Shown here piece after piece: positions 25,252 through 32,743 of a DNA stretch of 64,000 bases. A program made the translations under genes and the position numbers. Source of the stretch: Mycolicibacterium novocastrense. Lineage in GTDB: Bacteria > Actinomycetota > Actinomycetes > Mycobacteriales > Mycobacteriaceae. Below the pieces are notes generated by a model. It saw only the letters and a program-made list of their open reading frames with translations. It was not told the DNA's origin and made no database searches. The stretch's first letter is position 1. Each line of letters opens with the position of its first letter. The stretch lies in assembly GCF_001570485.1 (NCBI RefSeq), contig NZ_BCTA01000011.1:62001-126000 (forward strand). The letters run 5' to 3'.

Positions 25252-26272
25252 CGGAGCACCGTCCCTTTGACGAATCCGTCGGCCCGAGAAGCGGAATCAA
25301 GATGTCGCTCCCTGCGGGACCGTTTATCTTGATCTTCACCGCGCAGAAGAAGATGTTGAAGAAGGCGCCGTATTGACCGAGCGCGCTGAGTCGCAGGTAG
25401 TTTTCGGCGAGGGGTTCGATCACGGCGTTGACCTCGTCTTTCCGGTCATCGAGAACGGTCGCCAGGGGGCGCGCATTTTCGATCACCCCCTGCAGCGGAC
25501 GTCGCGACGAGGTCAACAGATCGGTGAGGTCGGCCTGCGCGGAGGCGAGCGGCTGGATCGCCCCGGCAATCGGGCCGCGACCCTCCGATAGGGTTGTGGT
25601 CAGTTGCTGCAGGTGATCGATACTCGTGTCCAGTTGTGCCCCTTTGTCATCGATCGATGTGAGTACGGTGTTGAGATTGTCGATGACTTCGCCGATCAAC
25701 TGGTCGCGTCCCGCCAGCGTTCGGGTGAAGGAGTCGGTATCGGACAGGACCTTGGCCAAGGTGCCGCCGTTGCCTTGGAGTAGTTCGATGATCGCGTTGC
25801 TGACCTCGTTGACCTTGCTCGCGTCGAGGCCTTTGAGGACCGGGCGCAAACCGCCCAGCAGAGCGTCGAGATCCACTGCCGGCACGGTATTCGAGCGCGG
25901 AATGGTACCGCCGGGCGCCAGCGGCCGCAGTTCCCCTGAGCCAGTCGAGATTTCGAGGTAGCGGTTGCCGACCAGATCTTCGTATCGGATCGCGGCACGG
26001 GTCGAGCTGTATATCCGGTATGTCTTGTCGATCGCGAACTCGACGTCGACATGGTCGCCGTTGATGGCGATGTCGGTGACGGACCCGACGGGGATGCCTG
26101 CGACACGTACGTCTTGGCCGGGCTTCAGGCGTGACACCGAGTCGAACTCCGCACGATAGGACACTGTCGAGCCCAGCCGGAACTTCCCGAAGGTCACGAC
26201 GAGAAGGCCGAGGACGAGCAGCATCACAACGGTGAAGGCTGCAACCTTCATGCCGAGTCGGTCCCTGGGCAT
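25241..26272 (-). CDS. mceB: Mce family protein MceB
   Basis: A 343-residue MCE protein with an N-terminal membrane anchor (VAAFTVVMLLVLGLLVV) and the MCE domain SYRAEFDSVSRLKPGQDVRVAGIPVGSVTD. The ATG at 26272 overlaps the mceA stop as TGATG; an upstream in-frame extension exists but runs inside mceA without family similarity. The C-terminus has a Cys pair, FFCAVK and KGRCSDDG. Confidence 0.93.
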   Translation of the reverse strand: MPRDRLGMKVAAFTVVMLLVLGLLVVTFGKFRLGSTVSYRAEFDSVSRLKPGQDVRVAGIPVGSVTDIAINGDHVDVEFAIDKTYRIYSSTRAAIRYEDLVGNRYLEISTGSGELRPLAPGGTIPRSNTVPAVDLDALLGGLRPVLKGLDASKVNEVSNAIIELLQGNGGTLAKVLSDTDSFTRTLAGRDQLIGEVIDNLNTVLTSIDDKGAQLDTSIDHLQQLTTTLSEGRGPIAGAIQPLASAQADLTDLLTSSRRPLQGVIENARPLATVLDDRKDEVNAVIEPLAENYLRLSALGQYGAFFNIFFCAVKIKINGPAGSDILIPLLGPTDSSKGRCSDDG

Positions 26273-27471
26273 CAGTAATCGTCTCGCTCGGCATAGGCAC
26301 CGTTGAACAGAAACTGGAACGTCGTCAGCGGATCGAATTGCAGTTCGGTGTTGGGCTGGTAGGGAATGTAAGCGTTGTCCGTCACCAGGAACTGCGGCCG
26401 AAACCACGATCCGTTCTTCATCTTTCCTGGCAGATTCGGCAACCCCCGACAATTGGGGCCGCCGGACGCGTTGACGATGGGCAGGCTCTCGGGGTAGGTG
26501 TACGGCGCGACGCCGGGAATGAAGAAGGCGTTCATGAAGACCCCGGGCACAGTGCCGCCCCAAGCGGGAGCGAATTCCTTGAGCGTGGTCGCCAAACCGG
26601 TGAGCAGGCAACCCAATTGCGGGGAGTAGTCGCCCAGGACCTTCAATGGGGCCCGCAACCGCTGAATCGCGGCGATCAAGTCGCGTTGGGAGGGCTCGAG
26701 CACGTCCGATGCGGTGTTCCCCAGCCCGACCGCCGCCATCAACGTCGTAGCCAGGTTCTCCTGCTGGTCGACAATGGTGTTGCTGATCGAATCGGTGTTG
26801 TCGAACAAGGTCAGTAGGTCCGGCGTCGCCTCTGCGTAGATATCGGCGACTTCGCCCACCTTTTGGATTCCCGACTGGAGCGTGGGCAGGTGCGGGTTGA
26901 ACGTTCCCATGTAGTCGGTGAACGTCGAGATCGTGGTCCCGATGTCCCTCCCGTTTCCGCGCAACCCTTCGCCGATTGCGGTCATGGTGGCGTTCAGCTC
27001 CACCGGATCGATCTTCTTCAGAGTGTTGACAAGCGTTTCAAAGAGCGTGTTGGCTTCCACGGCGACCTCGGCGGCATGCAGATGCGAGTTGGCCGCGAGT
27101 GCGCTCTTGTCGGGGATCGTCGGGCTGAGGAACTCAACGGATTTCGCGCCGAACACGGTGTTGCTGGCGATACGGACGGTGACGTTGGAAGGGATGTAGT
27201 TCATCTGATCGCGGCGGATCTCCAATGTCAGTTCCGCCTGTGCCCCGTCGTATTCGATCGAGGACACTTTGCCGACTTCGACTCCCAGGTACTTGACCTT
27301 GGCGTCCCGGTCCATCACGAGACCGGCCCGCGCCGAGGTCACTATGACGGTGTCGACGGGAATGAACGCCCCCGAGTAAGCAAGGTAAGTCAGCGATGAG
27401 ATCACTGCGAACACCGCGGCCATGATGAGCGCCGCTATCCGCAGCGCTCTCTTGCGGTGGATCTTGATCAA
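26272..27471 (-). CDS. mceA: Mce family protein MceA, TTG start
   Basis: A 399-residue MCE protein, first of six. A basic N-terminus and transmembrane helix (residues ~11-30) precede the MCE domain PVDTVIVTSARAGLVMDRDAKVKYLGVEVGKV. Helical and C-terminal Cys-containing segments follow. The only usable start is TTG at 27471, overlapping a short upstream reading frame as TTGA. Normally two yrbE permease genes precede mceA; here a P450 gene does. Confidence 0.93.
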   Translation of the reverse strand: MIKIHRKRALRIAALIMAAVFAVISSLTYLAYSGAFIPVDTVIVTSARAGLVMDRDAKVKYLGVEVGKVSSIEYDGAQAELTLEIRRDQMNYIPSNVTVRIASNTVFGAKSVEFLSPTIPDKSALAANSHLHAAEVAVEANTLFETLVNTLKKIDPVELNATMTAIGEGLRGNGRDIGTTISTFTDYMGTFNPHLPTLQSGIQKVGEVADIYAEATPDLLTLFDNTDSISNTIVDQQENLATTLMAAVGLGNTASDVLEPSQRDLIAAIQRLRAPLKVLGDYSPQLGCLLTGLATTLKEFAPAWGGTVPGVFMNAFFIPGVAPYTYPESLPIVNASGGPNCRGLPNLPGKMKNGSWFRPQFLVTDNAYIPYQPNTELQFDPLTTFQFLFNGAYAERDDY

Positions 27472-27518
27472 CGCCCGGCATCCTGCGCGGGATTCGGCGG
27501 GAGTTGAACCGTGATCAT
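27468..27518 (-). CDS. 16-codon bridging reading frame between the P450 and mceA
   Basis: Starts at ATG overlapping the P450 stop (ATGA) and stops overlapping the mceA TTG (TTGA). It would encode MITVQLPPNPAQDAGR. Its likely role is carrying ribosomes from the P450 to mceA, not making a functional peptide. It may also be chance. Confidence 0.35.
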   Translation of the reverse strand: MITVQLPPNPAQDAGR

Positions 27519-28729
27519 CGGACTGCCAGTTCCAGACGTTCCAATCGGCGGACCAGGATGCTGGTCAGCCAGTCACCCACGTCGACAGCCTCGATCCAAT
27601 CGGTCCGTTCGAGCAGCATGCGCAAGACGATCCGGGCCTCGAGCCGGGCAAGCGCTGCGCCCACGCAGAAATGAGCACCCTTGCCGAACGTGACGTGGCC
27701 CTTGCCGCTGCCGCGGTCGAGCCGGAACTCGTGCGGTGAATCGAATTGTGCGGCATCGCGATTGGCGGCGCCCCACAACAGCAGCAGATGTGAGTTGGCG
27801 GGGAGGTCGACCCCGCCCAGCGTGGTGTCGTGCAGGACGTGGCGGTAGTGGCCGCGGAATGGAGGCTCGTATCGCAGCGTCTCCTCGATGAAGGGCACCA
27901 GGAGGTCACGATCCTCGCGGACCTGTTTCTGTATGTCGGGTTGGCTGACGAGAACCCATGCGGCGCTGCCGAGCAGCGAGGCCGTGGATTCCCCGGCGGC
28001 GCTGAAGAGCGTGAGCATGATGCTCAAGGCGACCGGCTGTTCCACCTCGCCGGACGCGCAGCGCGCAGCGAGATCGCTGATCAGTCCCGGTTGTGGATCC
28101 CTGCCCGCCGCTTCGAAGTGTTCCAGCACATAGCCGCCGAGTTCCATTGCCGCCAGCCCGGCGGCTTCGAGTTGGTCCGGGGTGACGATCCCGTCGAGCA
28201 ACGTGGTGGTGGCGTATCCCAGCCTGATGAGTTTGTCCACATCGTCGTGGGGCAAGCCGAGCAGTTGAGCGACCACCTTCATCGGGAGACGGTTGGCGAT
28301 GGCGCTCATCCATTCGATTCGCCCGTCGTCCACCGACTCCGTCCACAGCTGGTGCGCAGTCTCCTCCGCGAACTCCTCGATCACCTGGACTCGTCTAGCC
28401 GACAGGTGCGGCAACAGAATCTTGCGATGCACGGCGTGTGCGGGGTCGTCTGCGGTGGCGAGCGCGTGCGCCGGGTCGCCGAGCGGCATCATCGGGAACG
28501 GGTTCACCGCGCCGCTGTGGTCGTAGACCACGGTTGCGGTGAGATTTGAGGAGAAATCCTGCACCCGGTTGGTCGCCTCGACGAGCGCGTCCCAGCCGCA
28601 GACCGCGTAGAAATCGGACTCACCGATGCGGTGCACCGGTGCTTCTGACCGCATCTGCTCGTAGAGCGGGTACGGGTCCTGGATGGCGGCATTTCCGAAG
28701 AATTGAGCAGGGTCATCCAAGATCGCCAC
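27515..28729 (-). CDS. Cytochrome P450 monooxygenase, leads the mce operon
   Basis: A 404-residue P450. I-helix FSAAGESTASLLG, K-helix EETLRYEPPFRGH, and heme loop FGKGAHFCVGAALARLE with Cys355 as the thiolate ligand. The GTG start is preceded by CAGGAGACG. Only 43 bases separate it from mceA and a bridging reading frame spans the gap, so it is probably cotranscribed with the Mce proteins. This suggests that the imported lipid is oxidised by this enzyme. A TetR gene is divergent across 192 bases. Confidence 0.95.
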   Translation of the reverse strand: MAILDDPAQFFGNAAIQDPYPLYEQMRSEAPVHRIGESDFYAVCGWDALVEATNRVQDFSSNLTATVVYDHSGAVNPFPMMPLGDPAHALATADDPAHAVHRKILLPHLSARRVQVIEEFAEETAHQLWTESVDDGRIEWMSAIANRLPMKVVAQLLGLPHDDVDKLIRLGYATTTLLDGIVTPDQLEAAGLAAMELGGYVLEHFEAAGRDPQPGLISDLAARCASGEVEQPVALSIMLTLFSAAGESTASLLGSAAWVLVSQPDIQKQVREDRDLLVPFIEETLRYEPPFRGHYRHVLHDTTLGGVDLPANSHLLLLWGAANRDAAQFDSPHEFRLDRGSGKGHVTFGKGAHFCVGAALARLEARIVLRMLLERTDWIEAVDVGDWLTSILVRRLERLELAVR

Positions 28730-28921
28730 GGTCCTAGCGTTCGTCTCCTGATGGAGACCGTCAACGCCGCTGGCCGAAGTTGAAATGCCTCTCGTGGAGC
28801 AGCCGAACCTGGCCTTCTCACGAACGCGCCCTCACCAGCGGCGTCCATGAGAGAATCGGCGCTGTCCTTCTCATCCTGAGAGATAGAGCCCTGAGGCTGT
28901 CGGCGACAGGAGACGCGTGCG

Positions 28922-29485
28922 GTGGCTGGTACCGATTGGCTGGTCGGTCGAGATCGAGCCTCCGAAGCGACCAGACGCATACACGCCGCCGCCGCCGATC
29001 TGATCGCCCGTCGTGGATGGGAGGCGTTCACCATCGACGCGCTGGCTGCGAAAGTGCACTGTTCGCCCGCCACGATCTACCGGCACGCCGGCGGCAAGAC
29101 CGCGATCCGCGACGCCGTTGTCGCCATCCACGCGGCCCGCACGGTCGAGACCGTGCGCGAAGCCATCCGCGGCCTCTCCGGTGCGGAGCGGGTGGTGGAG
29201 GCGACGGCGTTGGCGTTGGAGCGGGCCCGGTCCGACCCGTTGACCAACGCGCTCCGCTCCGCCCATCCGCCCACCGAAACCGACTGGCTGACGACGTCTG
29301 AGGTCATCGCGCAGTTCGCCGCCGAGATGCTTGGACTCGAGGATCCCGACCCCCTTGCGGAGCAGTGGCTGATTCGGGTCTTCTTGGCGCTCTGGAGTTG
29401 GCCCATGAAGGATCCCGACGCCGAGTACCGAATGCTGCAGCGATTCCTCGGTCCGCCCTACCGTCAGGAGGCCCAGCAGTCCTGA
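28922..29485 (+). CDS. TetR-family transcriptional regulator
   Basis: A 187-residue repressor. The helix-turn-helix spans about residues 20-65: IHAAAADLIARRGWEAFTIDALAAKVHCSPATIYRHAGGKTAIRDAV. The C-terminal ligand domain is divergent and cannot be assigned. GTG start with AGGAGA 8 bases upstream. Being divergent from the P450-mce operon, it is the obvious candidate to control it. The shared 192-base region holds a short inverted repeat TCTCA-TCC-TGAGA. Confidence 0.9.
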   Translation: MAGTDWLVGRDRASEATRRIHAAAADLIARRGWEAFTIDALAAKVHCSPATIYRHAGGKTAIRDAVVAIHAARTVETVREAIRGLSGAERVVEATALALERARSDPLTNALRSAHPPTETDWLTTSEVIAQFAAEMLGLEDPDPLAEQWLIRVFLALWSWPMKDPDAEYRMLQRFLGPPYRQEAQQS

Positions 29486-29749
29486 CCTGAGAGGTGAGGT
29501 ACGCGGCAGGCGAGTGGTTGCCGCCGAGCGCGGTGCCGCCCTACGAATTTGGCCGTTTCGACCGGCGCCCCCTGCGTGTGGACATAGGCTTTGCGCGTCC
29601 AGCCCGAGGCGACTGTCCGATCGTGATGTCTCCCAGGGATTTCCGATTCAATCGCGCGACCGCAAGGTCAAGCCTGACGGCTATCGGGTCGGCGACGTCG
29701 GCGCACAAGGGAGGCTCGCAACGTTGTCGACGAAGGCGATGGCCAAGCG
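29486..29749. other. Intergenic stretch with no supported gene
   Basis: 264 bases between the TetR gene and the next SDR. Reading frames here are short and lack any recognisable domain, and I see no hairpin terminator or strong promoter. Confidence 0.5.
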
Positions 29750-30523
29750 GTGACCCACGAACGAGGGCGTCTGCGCGGGAAGTCCGCCGTGATCACCGGG
29801 GCGGCGTTCGGCATCGGCCGGGCGACGGCGGTGCGCTTCGCGGGCGAGGGAGCCCGGTTGACCGTGACCGACATTCAAAGTGAACCGCTGCTGGCGCTCG
29901 CCGACGAACTGCGAGAGACCGGAACGGAAGTCGAGACGGTCGTCGGTGACGTCTCGGTCCCCGACGATGCGAAGCGGATGGTCACGGCGGCCGTCGACCG
30001 CTACGGACGGCTCGACGTGCTGGTCGCCAACGCCGGAATCATCCCGCTCGGCGACGCGCTTGAGGTCTCCGCCTCCGACTGGGAGGAGGTCATGGCCATC
30101 GATGGACGTGGGATGTTCCTGACGTGCAAGTTCGCGATCGAGGCGATGTTGCCCACCGGGGGCGGCGCCATCGTCTGCCTCTCCTCGATCTCCGGACTGG
30201 CAGGGCAGAAGCGGCAGGCGGCCTACGGGCCCGCCAAGTTCATCGCCACCGGCCTGACCAAGCATCTGGCGGTCGAGTGGGCCGACCGGGGGATCAGAGT
30301 CAATGCCGTTGCGCCCGGGACGATTCGAACCGAGCGAGTCAAGCAGCTTCCGAATGAGCCGGGTGGCTCGGAGTATCTGGCCGCGATCGAGCGCATGCAC
30401 CCGATCGGCCGTATCGGCGAGCCCGCCGAAGTCGCCAGCGCCATCGCCTTCCTCGCCTCCGACGACGCCTCCTTCATCACCGGTGCCGTGCTACCCGTCG
30501 ATGGGGGCTACCTAGCGCAATAG
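29750..30523 (+). CDS. Short-chain dehydrogenase/reductase
   Basis: A classical 257-residue SDR. Cofactor motif TGAAFGIGRA, NAG at about residue 95, catalytic Ser in SSISG and Tyr-x-x-x-Lys as YGPAK, and C-terminal PVDGGYLAQ. GTG start. An acidic residue after the second strand (TVTDIQ) suggests NAD rather than NADP. Substrate unknown. It precedes the alpha/beta hydrolase gene by 66 bases. Confidence 0.93.
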   Translation: MTHERGRLRGKSAVITGAAFGIGRATAVRFAGEGARLTVTDIQSEPLLALADELRETGTEVETVVGDVSVPDDAKRMVTAAVDRYGRLDVLVANAGIIPLGDALEVSASDWEEVMAIDGRGMFLTCKFAIEAMLPTGGGAIVCLSSISGLAGQKRQAAYGPAKFIATGLTKHLAVEWADRGIRVNAVAPGTIRTERVKQLPNEPGGSEYLAAIERMHPIGRIGEPAEVASAIAFLASDDASFITGAVLPVDGGYLAQ

Positions 30524-30589
30524 TGGTCGGCGCTCCGCCCCGCGCATCGATAGAGAAGGCGCCTCCGCTCGAGCAAAGGAGCTCCGAGG

Positions 30590-31378
30590 ATGAAAGCGAC
30601 ACGAACCGGTTCTGGCGGCCCACCCTTGGTCTTCGTGCACGGACTTGCCTGCGATGCCACGGACTGGCAGGCCCAGGTCGACTGGTTTCGAACAAGAACC
30701 ACCGTCGTCGTATGCGAGCTGCCCGGGCACGGTTCCGTCCAGAGCGCACCGGCGGACTGCACGGTCGAGACGTATGGAGCTGCGGTGGCCCGAGCCATGG
30801 TGGAAATGTCGCTGCCACCGGCGATCGTCGTGGGCCACAGCATGGGCTGTCGCGTCGCTCTCCAGGCGTACCGGGTACGGCCCGGCGCGGTGGCCGGCCT
30901 CGTACTCGTCGACGGCAGTCGGATCGCCGAGGGTGATCCTGCGGTCGCCGAGCGGGCCATGTCCGATGACCTCGCTGAGGATGGCTACGGGCGATTCATG
31001 AAGTGGTTTTTCGAATCGATGTTCGTCCCGTCCAGCGATCCCGTTCTGGCTAACCGGATAGTCGATCGAGGGGTCGGCTTTCCCGCGCCGTTGGGCAGGA
31101 ATCTGCTGACAAGTCTGGCCGGTTGGGACGCCGGGGAGGTGGAGAATGCACTCGACGCTGTGCGGGTTCCGCTGCTGGCAATCCAGTGCACGACGCTCGA
31201 CGCGGCACGCGAGCGTGTCTCGCTCGAATCGGGACAGAGTTCAGCCTGGATTGATCTGGTCCTCTCGCATGTGCCGCAGGCCACCGCGGTGGTGTTGCCC
31301 GGCGCTGGCCACTTCCCACAGATCGAACAGGCCGAGGAGATCACCGCGCTGATCGCCGACTTCTTTGACGCCATCTGA
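30590..31378 (+). CDS. Alpha/beta-fold hydrolase
   Basis: A 262-residue serine hydrolase. Oxyanion segment FVHGLACDATDW, nucleophile elbow GHSMG (Ser near residue 84), and catalytic His in GAGHFPQIEQ. An AAAGGAG site precedes the ATG. Esterases and C-C bond hydrolases of catabolic pathways look like this; no lid motif narrows it down. Confidence 0.92.
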   Translation: MKATRTGSGGPPLVFVHGLACDATDWQAQVDWFRTRTTVVVCELPGHGSVQSAPADCTVETYGAAVARAMVEMSLPPAIVVGHSMGCRVALQAYRVRPGAVAGLVLVDGSRIAEGDPAVAERAMSDDLAEDGYGRFMKWFFESMFVPSSDPVLANRIVDRGVGFPAPLGRNLLTSLAGWDAGEVENALDAVRVPLLAIQCTTLDAARERVSLESGQSSAWIDLVLSHVPQATAVVLPGAGHFPQIEQAEEITALIADFFDAI

Positions 31379-31492
31379 GTGTCGCCGAGCTGATTTCCGG
31401 TAGTTTCCCCGAGTCCATCGAGCGCCTGTCCGCCGTGATCACCGCGGCACCATTGGTCGGACGAGCCGCCCCGTGGGCGATAGCCTTCTGAC

Positions 31493-31996
31493 ATGTCAAA
31501 GTCGTTCGACTGCACAGTCGAATCCGCGGTCAGCGTCCAACAGATCCAGACCGCGTTCTCCGAGCGGGGATACTGGCTGGCGCGGTTGGAACCGCACAAC
31601 GGCACCGCAGAACTGCGCTCCTTCGACGTCGGCGCGGGCGGCGAGGTGCGGGTGACGGTCGCCCAAGACCTGCGAAACACGGTGCTGCCCGGTGTCCTTG
31701 GCAAGCTTTACCCCGGCGGTGTGGAACTCGTGCAAAGCGAGACCTGGACGGTCGACCGTGGCGACAAGGTGCGGGGGATGATCCACGTCCGCGCCCACGG
31801 AGCACCGGGCTCCGGCCGCGGCACCCTCGAGATGACGCCGACGCCTGACAATAAGCGCCTCGAGTGCAGCGGCACCGTCAAGGTCAAGATCCCGATCGTC
31901 GGCGGCAAGATCGAAAGCTACTTCGGGCGCCAGATGATGGATCAGATTCCGGAGATACTTCGCTTCATCGGCCAGTGGACCCGCGAGCGCGCTTGA
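31493..31996 (+). CDS. DUF2505 family protein
   Basis: A 167-residue protein matching the actinobacterial DUF2505 family: SFDCTVESAVSVQQIQTAFSERGYWLARL, a strand-rich middle, and a C-terminal helix ESYFGRQMMDQIPEILRFI. The layout resembles SRPBCC/START-like folds, which suggests lipid binding. No catalytic motif is visible. It stands alone. Confidence 0.85.
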   Translation: MSKSFDCTVESAVSVQQIQTAFSERGYWLARLEPHNGTAELRSFDVGAGGEVRVTVAQDLRNTVLPGVLGKLYPGGVELVQSETWTVDRGDKVRGMIHVRAHGAPGSGRGTLEMTPTPDNKRLECSGTVKVKIPIVGGKIESYFGRQMMDQIPEILRFIGQWTRERA

Positions 31997-32035
31997 CGCT
32001 GCGGCCGCAACTGGACGAGTAGAGCGCGAGACGGA

Positions 32036-32140
32036 CGCTTCGGGTACCCCGGCGGTCGCTTCGCGTACCCCGGCGGTCGCTTCGCGTACCCCGGCGGCCG
32101 CTTCGGGTACCCCGGCGGCCGCTTCGCGTACCCCCGCGAC
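32036..32140 (+). repeat. Five tandem 21-base repeats
   Basis: Units of CGCTTCGSGTACCCCGGCGGY repeated with no spacers; the fifth is divergent. G/C alternates at position 8. The period is a multiple of three, and the minus strand encodes a repeated RPPGYAK peptide, but no credible gene contains it. Confidence 0.92.
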
Positions 32141-32166
32141 TGCCTACCCCTATTGCCCAGCTCTGC

Positions 32167-32197
32167 GCGAATTATTCGCTGCCAGCGAATTATTCGC
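32167..32197. repeat. Twin GCGAATTATTCGC palindromes
   Basis: The 13-mer GCGAATTATTCGC occurs at 32167-32179 and 32185-32197. Each is a palindrome around one central base. The inner halves also pair as ATTCGCT-GCC-AGCGAAT. The spacing and AT-rich symmetry resemble a double operator. No regulator can be assigned. Confidence 0.7.
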
Positions 32198-32465
32198 TCG
32201 TAGGCGGGCAACGGCAGCAGTGGTTCCGGCGGCGAGTGATGACGCCGGTGTCAACCGCCGCCCTCCGAACCCGCGTTGGGCAAATCACAGTCCCGGCGCG
32301 GGTCCCCGCGAATCCGAGGGATCCCGGGCACGATCCCCAGGGCGCGGCCGCTCCAGAAGGGCGCTGTCCGCAAACCGAAGTTTCTCCGAATTCCCCGCTC
32401 AGACGACGGCGATCGTGATTCACTGACCTCCACGCAAATTCTTGACGGGCGTCAGGAGGAATTCG

Positions 32466-32732
32466 GTGGCTGATCAAAGCGTCGACGATCGGGAGCAAGG
32501 CCACGACTCGGAGTTGGCCGTGGACGTCCGTGTCCGCGTCAACCCCGACACGGACGCCGAGGCTCGTGGCGTCATCGTCGAAGATTTCGGTGAAATGACC
32601 GCCGTGCCCGTCGACATCGGCTCCAACCACATCGCAGATGCCGCCCGTCGATGGGCGGTGATGCTCGACGAGGGCACGCTGCTGTTCGCCGACTCCGATC
32701 AACTCACCCGAGTAGCTCCGGTTGACCTCTGA
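32466..32732 (+). CDS. Small acidic hypothetical protein
   Basis: An 88-residue acidic protein beginning VADQSVDDREQ, with the strand-like stretch LAVDVRVRVNPDTDAEARGVIVEDFGEM and a C-terminal DQLTRVAPVDL. I do not recognise a named family. The GTG start has an AGGAGG ribosome site 5 bases upstream, which makes it a credible gene. It converges on the PonA2-type PBP gene with an 11-base gap. Confidence 0.75.
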   Translation: MADQSVDDREQGHDSELAVDVRVRVNPDTDAEARGVIVEDFGEMTAVPVDIGSNHIADAARRWAVMLDEGTLLFADSDQLTRVAPVDL

Positions 32733-32743
32733 CCCCGCCGTCC

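Larger units (their letters stand above)
31997..32465. other. Intergenic region with repeats and palindromes
   Basis: 469 bases without a supported gene. It holds the 21-base tandem repeats and the twin palindromes listed separately. The last 40 bases carry the AGGAGG ribosome site of the following small gene. Confidence 0.6.

Noticed and set aside
29494..29883. Possible 129-codon gene between TetR and SDR
   Set aside because: Its second half overlaps the SDR and the sequence is Arg-rich without a recognisable fold.
32036..32140. Possible CRISPR array
   Set aside because: The repeats are tandem with no spacers, and no cas genes are present.
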